Positions 25,708-34,237 of a stretch of 64,000 nt of DNA are shown piece after piece. The notes under the pieces were generated by a model. That model had not been told where the DNA came from. It saw nothing but the letters and a program-made list of their open reading frames with translations, and did not search any database. Source of the DNA: Hymenobacter norwichensis DSM 15439. Lineage in GTDB: Bacteria; Bacteroidota; Bacteroidia; Cytophagales; Hymenobacteraceae. The stretch is taken from positions 403,933-467,932 of the forward strand of contig NZ_ATVL01000008.1 in the NCBI RefSeq assembly GCF_000420705.1, read 5' to 3'. Numbering within the stretch: the first letter of the stretch is position 1; every line of letters begins with the position of its first letter. A program made the position numbers and the translations under genes.

Positions 25708-26508
25708 CTAGTTGTGCAACACAGTTGATACGCCTAACGGAGTAGTGGTAGATCCAGCTACACCCCGCACATACAGTGTGTAGATTTTACCAGCAGTAAA
25801 TGTCAAAGCTTGCCCTGTTCCTGCAAGTGGAGTAGTAGCAGCACTCCGAACATCTACTGTGTAACTACCAGCATCTACCTCTGTGAAGTTTGCATAATTT
25901 GTAGACGTTGCTGTAGTTCCATTATTAGTTAGCCGATAGGCTCGTGTAGGCACTGCTGAAAACAATGAGGCTTGCGTTACGGAATTAAAAATCCCATAAG
26001 TACCAGACGAAGAAAGATTTACAAAGCGAATTTTAGCTTTGTTAGCCGCTGGAGCGGCTAAGTTGTCGTTCAGTACAATGGCACGAACACCACCTAGATC
26101 AGTACCAGAACCAGCCCTCGTTGGAGCATCGGTTGAAAATACAGTGTAAGAGCTACCGGCCGCAAATTGCTGGCGGACTACACCAGGTAACACATTACCG
26201 CTGGCATCTTTAACGTTGTTCGGCACAACAACTCCAACCTGACGCAGACCTACTGGTACTTGTAAATAGCCAGTAGATGGCGAGCTTAAATACGACACCG
26301 TTTGGTTAACAGATGCGTTATCAACGGTAATGGTAGCAGCTTGCGAACCAGGAGAAGCATTTACTACTAATACACGAGCCGAAGACAAAGTGGTAGTAGT
26401 TTCTGGTTTAGGAGTATCGTACTCTGGATCATCACAACCAATCAATACACCAGCTACTGAAGTAGCCAATGTTAGTTTGGTGAAAAGCGAGACAAAGGAA
26501 AATTTCAT
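25708..26508 (-). CDS. DUF4397-domain lipoprotein
   Basis: 266 residues. The signal peptide ends in a lipobox-like GVLIGC (Cys25). Two beta-rich DUF4397-like units follow, each opening with ARVLVVNASPGSQAATITVD- or KIRFVNLSSSGTYGIFN-type strands and closing with a 'GSYTVDVRSA...LTFTAGKIYTLYVRG' pattern. The family is common in envelope proteins and has no defined enzymatic role. It begins 29 bases after the stop of the second TonB-dependent receptor and ends just before a strong terminator. It is therefore the partner of that receptor in position, like the lipoprotein in module 1. Confidence 0.85.
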   Translation of the reverse strand: MKFSFVSLFTKLTLATSVAGVLIGCDDPEYDTPKPETTTTLSSARVLVVNASPGSQAATITVDNASVNQTVSYLSSPSTGYLQVPVGLRQVGVVVPNNVKDASGNVLPGVVRQQFAAGSSYTVFSTDAPTRAGSGTDLGGVRAIVLNDNLAAPAANKAKIRFVNLSSSGTYGIFNSVTQASLFSAVPTRAYRLTNNGTTATSTNYANFTEVDAGSYTVDVRSAATTPLAGTGQALTFTAGKIYTLYVRGVAGSTTTPLGVSTVLHN

Positions 26509-26537
26509 GAGACGGTGCTTTTAACTAAACTGACTGA

Positions 26538-29500
26538 TTAGAACAGGTAACGAACACCAAACTGAGCCTGCCAACGAGAATTAAGCTGCTGAATTTGGTA
26601 GGCTACCGTTGGGGCAGTATTCGCGTTGGCACCGTAGCTGAAAGTAGGACGACCAGTAGTACCGTTCTCTAAGCCCTGATAACGCAGCAAACCATAGTTG
26701 CCATTCGATACAGAGTAGTCACGGCCCCAATCTTTACTCAAGAGATTACCGAAGTTGATAACGTCAACCGACAGCTGAATGGTGTGGTTTTTCTCGCCAA
26801 TCTTCGTGTAGATATCCTGTAACAAACGCACGTCGATGCGGTGCTGCCAAGGCGTACGGGCACCGTTACGAGCGGCATACTCGCCGCGGTGCTCTTTCAG
26901 GTAATCATCGTTCTCAATGAACGTATTCAATTCATTCCAAATCTGATCAACAGTCCGACGGTCGTTTACGCCGTCCGTTACTAGCACAATTTCGCTCTGG
27001 TTGCGCGGAATGTAAATCAGGTCGTTGGAATTGCTGGTGAAAGCGCCGCCATCATTGTTGATGTCGCCCCCGTAGTAGCTGTAGGAGAAGGGCGAACCCG
27101 ACTGACCATTATAGAATGCCGAAACGGTAGTAGCGAAGTGGCCGGCGTACTCTTTGCGGTAAGAGAATGAACCGATAGTCCGGTGACGCAAATCGAAGCT
27201 GGAATAAGACAGCGGCAGGTTGTTAGGATTACCAGCGTGTGGGTTGAATTCCCAGATAGAAACGGCCGTGGAGCTAGTGCCTGAGTATAAGTCGCGCGAC
27301 TGACCGTAGGTGTAAGCCGCCGTAGCGGACAGGTTGCTGTTCACTTGCTTCTTCAACTCACCCGTGATGCTGTACTGATACCCCTTGTCGGTGTTGGTCA
27401 GATAAATCACGTTGTTGAAGTCGCGGCCGTTGCGGTAGCGGTTGGAGTTACCGTTGGTAGTACCGGTAGGATATACTGGGCGACCATCACCTAATAGTAC
27501 CCCTGTTGGATTTACCAGGTTTATATCCTGCGGCAGAACATCGTTCAGTGTCTTAGAGTAGATACCTTCCAGCGTGGCTACAATGCCGCCGGGCAGCAGA
27601 TAGTCGATAGCAACGTTGGTCCGTACCAACTGCGGGTTACGGAAATCTTTGTCAGTTACTGCAATACTACCTTTTGCGGCCGATGCCGGAGTGCTGCTGA
27701 TCTGGTCACGCACTACACCGTAATTGTTGCTCAATCCCAAGCCAGCGGCAGGGCGCACCGTGCTGTTGTTGGTATCATAAGTAGCGAAGTCAACCCCTGT
27801 ATTGCCGTACTGGTTGGAAATCCACACGTAGGCCGGACGGCCGGTGAAGATGCCAACGCCGCCGCGCAACTGTAGACTCTGGTTTTTGCGAACATCCCAG
27901 TTGAAACCAATCCGAGGAGATATCTGCAACCGGGATTTAGGTACCCGATTTGTTTTAACATCGTACGCGCTACCCAGCGCGGAAGCCACTGCGAAGGTGG
28001 AATCGACACGGCGGTTATAAGAAGGTGTGTCAAAGTAAACCGGTAGATCAAAACGTACACCTGCTGTGAGACGTAGTGTTTCTGTTACGTTGTACTCATC
28101 CTGTACATAGGCGCCAAATTGAGCCGCGCCAAACTTAGCCGTTGGCTTGCCACCAGGCAAAGCAAAGTTCTGGCGGTAGCGGAAACCAGTACCAGTTACT
28201 GTATTATTTATAAAAGCATCAATGCTCGGGAAGTCGTAACGACCTTGGGTACTTTGCACAAACAGGTTATCGAAACGGAAAATTTCGTTGTTTGTACCTA
28301 TAGTAAACACGTGCTTACCAGCGAAGATGTTGAAGTTGTCGGTAATTTCCAGAATGTCTTGGTCTAGGCGGTTAGCAACCGAACTAAATTCAGAGCCTGC
28401 CGAGATGGTAGCGTTATTCTGGGTGATGGTAATAGAGGGAAACAGGCTGCCCTGCGTTGTACGGCTGTCACGAATAGCTGAGTAGCCAACCAGCAAGTTG
28501 TTAGCATAGCGGTTGCCAAAACGGCTTTTCAATTCCGCTACCGTCGAGTTGGTCTTGCTCAGGAACTGGTAGCCGTTGTTACCAAAACGGAAGAAAGTCA
28601 GGCCCCGCGAAATGTTGTCGTCTGAAGCATTAACGAAGTTATGACGCAGCGTAAGCTGATGATTCTGGCTGATGTTCCAGTCCAAGCGGGCAAACGCCTT
28701 ATCGCTACGGGTTTCGGCATTAATATCGCCTACTGCGCCAGCATCATAACCGTATTCGAGCAGTTTATTGGAGATGCGCTGAAGGTCTTCCGTGCTTACG
28801 AATTTTACTAGGTCTGAAGCGCTACTATTGGCATCAATTTCACGCTGACTACCCGTACGGAACAGCAATGGCGCGCTACGGCGCGCAATTTCCCCATTCA
28901 CGAAGAAGAACAGCTTATCTTTGATGATGGGACCACCCAAACGGAAGCCAGTCTGGTAATCGTTGAACTTAGCCAATTTGGTGCGGTTGCCAGCGGCATC
29001 AGCCGTTGGGCTCTTGCCAGCCGTATTCTGGTTCCGGCCAAAAGCAAAGGCCGAACCCGAGAATTCGTTGGTACCGGAACGCGTTACGGCGTTGATACCG
29101 CCACCGCTGAAGCGGCCCTGCCGTACGTCGTAAGGAGCAAGTACCACTTGAAATTCCTGGATAGCATCCAACGAAATAGGGTTGGTACCAGCCTGACCGC
29201 CTGGAGCGCCCGAGCTACCCAAACCGAACAAGTCGTTGTTGGAGGCACCATCAATTTGTACGTTGTTGAAACGGCCGTTACGGCCGCCCAGCGAGTTGCC
29301 GTTGGCTTGGGGCGTCAGACGCGTGAAATCCTGGAAGCTCCGCGAGATGGTAGGCAGCCGCTCGATTTGTTCGCGGTTCACTGTAGTAGCGGCACCGGTG
29401 CGGCCAGCATTGATGGTTGGATCTTTCGTAGCCGTTACCGTTACGCCTTCCAGTTGCGTGGTAGTTTCACTTAGGTTCAAGTCCAAGCGCTGGTTTTGAC

Positions 29501-29804
29501 CCAAGCTCAGGAAAATACCTTCCCGAGTGATATCCTGATAACCAACAAACGTTACGCGTACAGTGTAAGGACCACCTACGCGCATGTTTGGAATGTTGAA
29601 ACGGCCTTCCGAGTTAGTCGGCGCTACGTATTGGGTGTTAGTGGGAGTGTGCACTGCAATAACAGTAGCACCTGGCAAACCATCACCTTGCTTATCGGTG
29701 ATGACCCCGTTCATGGCCGATGTAGTTGTACCCTGGCTCCAGCCTGTGTGTGCAGCAAGCAGGAGCAGCAGCATATACATACTGCGCAGTAGTATTTGTC
29801 TCAT
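26538..29804 (-). CDS. TonB-dependent receptor, Oar-like (paralogue)
   Basis: 1088 residues with the same layout as the other receptor: signal peptide ending AAHTGWSQ, carboxypeptidase-regulatory-like domain, plug (DAIQEFQVVLAPYDVRQGRF, then GGGINAVTRSGTNEF), and a barrel ending in WQAQFGVRYLF. The GATVIAVHTPTNTQYVAPT stretch is the same in both paralogues, whereas the barrels share mainly scattered motifs such as YFVNGEIARR, FSYRKEYAGHFATT and LRGGVGIFTGR. This suggests that the shared energy-coupling part is conserved and the ligand-binding part has diversified. It is co-transcribed with the DUF4397 gene. Confidence 0.93.
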   Translation of the reverse strand: MRQILLRSMYMLLLLLAAHTGWSQGTTTSAMNGVITDKQGDGLPGATVIAVHTPTNTQYVAPTNSEGRFNIPNMRVGGPYTVRVTFVGYQDITREGIFLSLGQNQRLDLNLSETTTQLEGVTVTATKDPTINAGRTGAATTVNREQIERLPTISRSFQDFTRLTPQANGNSLGGRNGRFNNVQIDGASNNDLFGLGSSGAPGGQAGTNPISLDAIQEFQVVLAPYDVRQGRFSGGGINAVTRSGTNEFSGSAFAFGRNQNTAGKSPTADAAGNRTKLAKFNDYQTGFRLGGPIIKDKLFFFVNGEIARRSAPLLFRTGSQREIDANSSASDLVKFVSTEDLQRISNKLLEYGYDAGAVGDINAETRSDKAFARLDWNISQNHQLTLRHNFVNASDDNISRGLTFFRFGNNGYQFLSKTNSTVAELKSRFGNRYANNLLVGYSAIRDSRTTQGSLFPSITITQNNATISAGSEFSSVANRLDQDILEITDNFNIFAGKHVFTIGTNNEIFRFDNLFVQSTQGRYDFPSIDAFINNTVTGTGFRYRQNFALPGGKPTAKFGAAQFGAYVQDEYNVTETLRLTAGVRFDLPVYFDTPSYNRRVDSTFAVASALGSAYDVKTNRVPKSRLQISPRIGFNWDVRKNQSLQLRGGVGIFTGRPAYVWISNQYGNTGVDFATYDTNNSTVRPAAGLGLSNNYGVVRDQISSTPASAAKGSIAVTDKDFRNPQLVRTNVAIDYLLPGGIVATLEGIYSKTLNDVLPQDINLVNPTGVLLGDGRPVYPTGTTNGNSNRYRNGRDFNNVIYLTNTDKGYQYSITGELKKQVNSNLSATAAYTYGQSRDLYSGTSSTAVSIWEFNPHAGNPNNLPLSYSSFDLRHRTIGSFSYRKEYAGHFATTVSAFYNGQSGSPFSYSYYGGDINNDGGAFTSNSNDLIYIPRNQSEIVLVTDGVNDRRTVDQIWNELNTFIENDDYLKEHRGEYAARNGARTPWQHRIDVRLLQDIYTKIGEKNHTIQLSVDVINFGNLLSKDWGRDYSVSNGNYGLLRYQGLENGTTGRPTFSYGANANTAPTVAYQIQQLNSRWQAQFGVRYLF

Positions 29805-29845
29805 ATAATTGGAAAAAGGTGAAAAAGCTGTTCTGAAAGAAGCCG

Positions 29846-29853
29846 CAAAAATA
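29846..29853 (-). promoter_or_regulatory. Putative -7 element for receptor module 2
   Basis: The minus strand reads TATTTTTG (TAnnTTTG), 42 bases before the receptor start. The -33 TTG is not evident. Confidence 0.5.
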
Positions 29854-29944
29854 CTGCACTGTTTCCGCTACTGTATCACCTTATGGTTACCGATTTTGCA
29901 ATTCCAAGCAACTAATAAGAATAATACAGCAGCGAACCGAAATC

Positions 29945-30604
29945 CTACAACGGCGGCCGCACCGCTTTTATGAAGCGGCTCAAATAGTAATCTGTTTCCA
30001 AGCTATTTTCGATTACCCCTGATGAGCTGGAGGAATGAATGAATTGCACTCCTTCCGGGGTGGCTTCCGTCACGAGGCCCACATGGGTAATAGTGCTGCT
30101 ACCCGGCGACGCGCCGAAGAACAGTAAATCGCCGGCTTTCAGATCCTGGGGCCTGACGGGGTTGCCCCATAGGGCCTGCTCGTTGCTGGAGCGCGGAATG
30201 GGCACATCAATGGCAGCAAAAGCATTATAGAGTAGGCCTGAGCAGTCCATACCCTGGCGGGTGGTACCACCGTACCTATAAGGAGTACCTTGGAAGGAGC
30301 GGGCCGTTTCAATAACTGTTACCATCTCGCGGCTAGCGTTCAGAGGCGTGCTGCTCCGCTTGGTTACAATCTTGGCCCGGCCGGTGGGGGTTGTTGTTTT
30401 GGTTTTGGCCTTGCTAATGGGCGCCCGGCCCCGGCGGTTACGCTCAGCAGCCTTTATCCGGGCCATGTCGCGCGCCGAATAGTACCGGCCATTGCGGTAG
30501 TTTACCTTTCTGGAACTGCCACAACTGGTCATTCCTACTACTAGCGCCAACATTAATAGTGGCCACCAAAAACGTCTGTAGGTTGAATGATGTACCTTCG
30601 TCAT
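29945..30604 (-). CDS. NlpC/P60-family cell-wall peptidase, lipoprotein
   Basis: 219 residues. The signal peptide ends at a lipobox, VVGMTSC, so the protein is probably lipid-anchored. A basic, disordered linker follows (~residues 35-95), then the NlpC/P60 papain-like domain. The catalytic Cys lies in GMDCSGLLYNAF, the first His in ITHVGLV and the second His in FIHSSSSSG, so the triad is complete. It should cut D-Glu-diaminopimelate-type bonds in peptidoglycan. The start MTKVHHS at 30604 is used; an in-frame Met 4 codons upstream is possible. It is divergent from the FAD-oxidase gene. Confidence 0.9.
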   Translation of the reverse strand: MTKVHHSTYRRFWWPLLMLALVVGMTSCGSSRKVNYRNGRYYSARDMARIKAAERNRRGRAPISKAKTKTTTPTGRAKIVTKRSSTPLNASREMVTVIETARSFQGTPYRYGGTTRQGMDCSGLLYNAFAAIDVPIPRSSNEQALWGNPVRPQDLKAGDLLFFGASPGSSTITHVGLVTEATPEGVQFIHSSSSSGVIENSLETDYYLSRFIKAVRPPL

Positions 30605-30621
30605 GTATTCCCGCATTGGGT

Positions 30622-30629
30622 CAAAGATA
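30622..30629 (-). promoter_or_regulatory. Putative -7 element of the NlpC/P60 gene
   Basis: The minus strand reads TATCTTTG (TAnnTTTG), 18 bases from the start codon, in the narrow gap between divergent genes. The -33 box is not clear. Confidence 0.4.
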
Positions 30630-30659
30630 CGCGAATCAGCGTTAATGCTTCCTCCGTCA

Positions 30660-32081
30660 ATGAATTATCAAGCCCTTACCCCCGAGCTGGTCGTTGCCTT
30701 CGAGGCCATTGTTGGACCAGCGCACGTTCTTACGGCAGCCCGCGCCGAAGCCACTGCCACCGCCGACGCCTACTCCGACTACGGCCGCGACCATACCGAG
30801 GACCTGCACTTCGCCCCAGATGTGGTGCTGCGCCCCGGTAACGCCGAAGAGATAAGCGAGATTGTACGGCTGTGTCACGAGCACCATATTCCGGTGACGG
30901 CGCGGGGCGCGGGCACGGGCCTGAGTGGTGGGGCGCTGCCGGTACATCATGGTGTAGTACTGAGCACCGAACGACTCAACCGCATCATTCAGATTGACGA
31001 GCGGAACCTGCAAGCCACCGTGGAGCCCGGCGTAATAAACGAGGTGTTTCAGAACGCGGTGAAGGAAGTAGGCTTGTTTTACCCGCCCGACCCGGCCAGC
31101 AAAGGCAGTTGCTCGTTGGGTGGCAACCTGGCCCACAGCAGCGGCGGCCCTAAAGCCGTGAAGTACGGCACCACCCGCGACTATGTGCTGAACCTGCAAG
31201 TGGTGTTACCCACCGGCGAAATTATCTGGACGGCGGCCAACACACTGAAAAACTCCACCGGCTACAACCTCACCCAGCTGCTGGTTGGCTCGGAAGGCAC
31301 GCTCGGCATCATCACCAAAGTAGTGTTCCGACTCCTCCCCTACCCGCAGCATAACATCCTGATGCTGGTGCCCTTCCGGCAGACGGAGCAGGCGGCCGAG
31401 GCAGTTTCGGCGGTGTTCCGAGCAGGCATTATCCCGTCGGGGATGGAGTTTATGGAGCGTGAGGCCATTGCCTGGTCATCCGACTACCTCAAAATTCCAC
31501 TCACGCTACCTGAGGATATTCACGCGCATTTACTGATTGAATTAGACGGCCAGGACCTCGACCAGCTTTATAAAGAAGCCGAGCAGGTGTATGGCGTACT
31601 CGAAAATTACGATGTAGACGAGATTCTGCTGGCCGATACGGCGGGCCAGAAAGACGACTTGTGGCGTATTCGGCGCAACATCGGTAATTCGGTGCGCTAC
31701 AACTCGGTGTATAAGGAGGAAGACACCGTAGTACCCCGTGCCGAATTGCCAACGCTACTTAAGGGCGTGAAGGAAATCGGGGCGCGTTACGGATTCAAGA
31801 GCGTATGCTACGGCCACGCCGGCGACGGTAACCTGCACGTTAACATCATCCGGGGTGAGCTAAGCGACGAACAATGGAATGTAGGTCTGCGCCAGCCGAT
31901 TTCCGAGATATTCGAGCTGTGTGTGAAGCTGGGCGGCACCATTTCCGGTGAGCATGGCATTGGGCTGGTGCAGAAAGGCTACATCGGCATCGCGCTAAAA
32001 GAAACCAACCTGAACCTGATGCGCGGCATCAAACAGGTATTCGACCCCCACGGCATTCTGAATCCTGGCAAAATATTCTAA
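30660..32081 (+). CDS. glcD: FAD-linked oxidase, GlcD/D-lactate dehydrogenase family
   Basis: 473 residues. The FAD-binding type 4 domain has PVTARGAGTGLSGGALP, GGNLAHSSGG and GSEGTLGIITKVVFRLLP. A C-terminal FAD-oxidase domain follows, with CYGHAGDGNLHVNI and the end motif SGEHGIGLVQKGYI. It oxidises a 2-hydroxy acid such as glycolate or D-lactate to the 2-keto acid; the exact substrate is open. The neighbouring genes give no pathway partner (no glcE/glcF). The start at 30660 (MNYQALTPELV) fits the family best; Mets at 30645 and 30603 are alternatives, the latter overlapping the divergent NlpC gene. Confidence 0.9.
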   Translation: MNYQALTPELVVAFEAIVGPAHVLTAARAEATATADAYSDYGRDHTEDLHFAPDVVLRPGNAEEISEIVRLCHEHHIPVTARGAGTGLSGGALPVHHGVVLSTERLNRIIQIDERNLQATVEPGVINEVFQNAVKEVGLFYPPDPASKGSCSLGGNLAHSSGGPKAVKYGTTRDYVLNLQVVLPTGEIIWTAANTLKNSTGYNLTQLLVGSEGTLGIITKVVFRLLPYPQHNILMLVPFRQTEQAAEAVSAVFRAGIIPSGMEFMEREAIAWSSDYLKIPLTLPEDIHAHLLIELDGQDLDQLYKEAEQVYGVLENYDVDEILLADTAGQKDDLWRIRRNIGNSVRYNSVYKEEDTVVPRAELPTLLKGVKEIGARYGFKSVCYGHAGDGNLHVNIIRGELSDEQWNVGLRQPISEIFELCVKLGGTISGEHGIGLVQKGYIGIALKETNLNLMRGIKQVFDPHGILNPGKIF

Positions 32082-32110
32082 GCCGGTTTTCAGTACTACG
32101 CTTTGCTTGT

Positions 32111-32140
32111 CCCCCACCGAAAAACTGTTTTCGGTGGGGG
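32111..32140 (+). terminator. Perfect 13-bp hairpin after the FAD oxidase
   Basis: CCCCCACCGAAAA (32111-32123) and its exact complement (32128-32140) surround a 4-base loop, 29 bases after the stop. Confidence 0.8.
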
Positions 32141-32241
32141 ATTTGCATTTCAGCTAGGCCGTACGAACGGAAAACGGCAAAACGCCGTGTTGCGCTTGCC
32201 AGCTAGTTGCTTTCGGCCTGTCTCACAATGCGTCCGTCCAT

Positions 32242-32275
32242 AAACTAACGTTTGTTAGTTTTTATAGTAGCTTTG
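32242..32275 (+). promoter_or_regulatory. Palindromic operator and -7 box before the TetR gene
   Basis: AAACTAAC-GTTT-GTTAGTTT (32242-32261) is a perfect 8+8 palindrome, the size of a TetR-family operator. TAGCTTTG (32268-32275), a TAnnTTTG -7 box, begins 6 bases after it. A repressor bound here would cover the -33 region. Autoregulation by the TetR protein encoded 90 bases downstream is the simplest reading. Confidence 0.7.
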
Positions 32276-32365
32276 TTTTCTCCGGAAATCCTGCCGCTCT
32301 GCACAAGGCCGCTGTAGGGTCTCCGTCCGCACCGAACTCCTCTCCCACCCTGACACTTCCCACCA

Positions 32366-32947
32366 ATGGCCAAACGGGGTAAGATCAATCAGCGCCAACG
32401 AATTCTGGAAGAAGCTGCCAAGCTCTTCAAAGCTAAAGGCTTCGCTGGCACCTCCATGCGCGACCTGGGCGGGGAGGTGGGCATGGAAGCAGCCAGCATT
32501 TACAACCACGTCAGGTCCAAGGACGAAATCCTGGAGAGTATCTGCTTTTACGTGTCCGATACGTATGTGTCACAGCTGGCTGAAGTGGAGCAAACTGCCA
32601 CTTCCTACAAAGACAAAATCCAGGTTCTAATTCGGCAGCACATCCGGCTGATGCTGGAAGACGGCGCAGCCGTATCGGTGGCCAACAACGACTGGAAGTA
32701 CCTGACTGGCGACAAGCTCACGGCTTTCAAAGACGCGCGCAAACGATATGAGCACGGTTTTGCAGCACTCATTGAGCAGGGTATTGCGGCCGGCGAGTTG
32801 CAACCCGTCAACGTGTCGGTGGCGCTGTTCACTATCCTGTCGGCGGTGCGCTGGGTGGAGCTGTGGTATCGGCCGGGCCGGGGCGTATCCGCCGAGGAGC
32901 TGGAGCAGAACATCCTCACGATGCTGCTGAATGGCCTGGCAGTTTAG
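32366..32947 (+). CDS. TetR/AcrR-family transcriptional regulator
   Basis: 193 residues. The N-terminal helix-turn-helix is KINQRQRILEEAAKLFKAKGF, then TSMRDLGGEVGMEAASIYNHVRSKDEIL. It is followed by an all-helical ligand-binding C-terminal domain ending LEQNILTMLLNGL. The palindrome ahead of the gene (32242-32261) is a likely self-operator. The next gene on the same strand is PaaE, part of the phenylacetyl-CoA epoxidase, so this may be a PaaR-like repressor sensing an aromatic or acyl-CoA. That assignment rests on context only. Confidence 0.88.
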   Translation: MAKRGKINQRQRILEEAAKLFKAKGFAGTSMRDLGGEVGMEAASIYNHVRSKDEILESICFYVSDTYVSQLAEVEQTATSYKDKIQVLIRQHIRLMLEDGAAVSVANNDWKYLTGDKLTAFKDARKRYEHGFAALIEQGIAAGELQPVNVSVALFTILSAVRWVELWYRPGRGVSAEELEQNILTMLLNGLAV

Positions 32948-33053
32948 CAGGCGGCTAGAGCTTCACTGACATAGCCCTGTCACGTAGCTACCAACATTGC
33001 CTTCCCAAACAAGAATAAAAAGCTAGCAGCCATCAGCTAATAGCTCACACAAC

Positions 33054-34133
33054 ATGAGTCGTTTTCATAAGCTAAAAATCAAGCGGATTCAGCGGGAAAC
33101 GCCCGATTGCGTGACACTAGCGCTGGACATGCCCGCCGAACTGGCCGACACGTTCCGGTTCACGCAGGGCCAGTACCTCACGTTTCGGCGCGAGCATAAC
33201 GGCGAAGAACTGCGCCGCTCCTATTCTATATGCAGCAGCCCGCTGGATGGCGAGTGGCAGGTGGCTATCAAAAAGGTGCCCGAAGGACGGTTTTCGTCGC
33301 TGGCCGTGGAAAATTTGCGAGTAGGTGACGAGTTGGAGGTGATGCCGCCGGCCGGACGCTTCTCCACCGATTTGCACCCCGCCAATGCCAAGCACTATGT
33401 AGCCTTTGCGGCAGGCAGCGGCATTACGCCGGTGTTTTCCATCATCAAGACTATTCTGCTGACCGAGCCCAAGAGCCAAGTAACGCTGATTTATGGTAAC
33501 CGGGGCCGCAACTCCATCATTTTCAAAGAAGCCATTGAGGCCCTAAAAAACAAGTTTTTGCGGCGACTGAGCGTGTACCACATTCTGAGCCGCGAGCAAA
33601 ACGACACCGACCTGCTGTTTGGCCGCATTGATGAAGATAAAACCCGGCAGTTTCTGGAGAAGCTGCTGCCCGCCAGCCAGATTGACGAGTGCTTTATCTG
33701 TGGGCCAGAAGAAATGATTCAGGGTGTGCGGGCTGCTCTTACCAGCGCCGGTGTGCCCGCCAACCGTATCCACTTCGAGATGTTCACTGCGGCGGGCAGC
33801 CACAAAACCCCGACGGGCCCCGCCAAACCGCACCTCGGCGGCACCGATGATAAGCACAGCCAGGTAACAGTGCAGCTCGATGGCAGCACACGGGTGCTGG
33901 AAATGTCGTACTACGGCGACACGGTGCTGGATGCGCTGCTGGAAACTGGGGCTGACGCACCGTATTCGTGCAAAAACGGTATGTGCAGTACCTGCCGGGC
34001 CCGCGTTACGCACGGCACCACCGAAATGGACGTGAATTACTCCCTCTCCGACACTGAAGTGGCCAAGGGCTACATCCTCACTTGCCAGGCCCGTCCTACC
34101 TCAGAGCAGGTAACCGTGGATTTCGACCAATAA
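33054..34133 (+). CDS. paaE: Phenylacetyl-CoA epoxidase reductase subunit-like (PaaE)
   Basis: 359 residues in the PaaE layout: a ferredoxin-reductase FAD domain (RSYSICSSP near residue 55), an NAD domain (FICGPEEMIQGVR), then a C-terminal plant-type 2Fe-2S ferredoxin with YSCKNGMCSTCRARV and a distant ILTCQARP, which gives all four cluster cysteines. It passes electrons from NAD(P)H to the oxygenase PaaABCD. No paaABCD genes are in the window; the gene stands with a TetR regulator only. It could therefore serve another oxygenase. Confidence 0.85.
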   Translation: MSRFHKLKIKRIQRETPDCVTLALDMPAELADTFRFTQGQYLTFRREHNGEELRRSYSICSSPLDGEWQVAIKKVPEGRFSSLAVENLRVGDELEVMPPAGRFSTDLHPANAKHYVAFAAGSGITPVFSIIKTILLTEPKSQVTLIYGNRGRNSIIFKEAIEALKNKFLRRLSVYHILSREQNDTDLLFGRIDEDKTRQFLEKLLPASQIDECFICGPEEMIQGVRAALTSAGVPANRIHFEMFTAAGSHKTPTGPAKPHLGGTDDKHSQVTVQLDGSTRVLEMSYYGDTVLDALLETGADAPYSCKNGMCSTCRARVTHGTTEMDVNYSLSDTEVAKGYILTCQARPTSEQVTVDFDQ

Positions 34134-34237
34134 AGCGTTTAAGCACTTGATATACAGCTATACAAGGCTGTATAAATGGCACTTCCATTAAAGCTCATTG
34201 ATCATCGGCAAGCTTGGAATGACAGCTTTATGAGTGG

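Noticed and set aside
21994..29804. The receptor plus lipoprotein pairs considered as SusC/SusD polysaccharide-utilisation loci.
   Set aside because: The lipoproteins are small and lack SusD helical repeats, no glycoside hydrolases are near, and the receptors have the Oar-type N-terminus.
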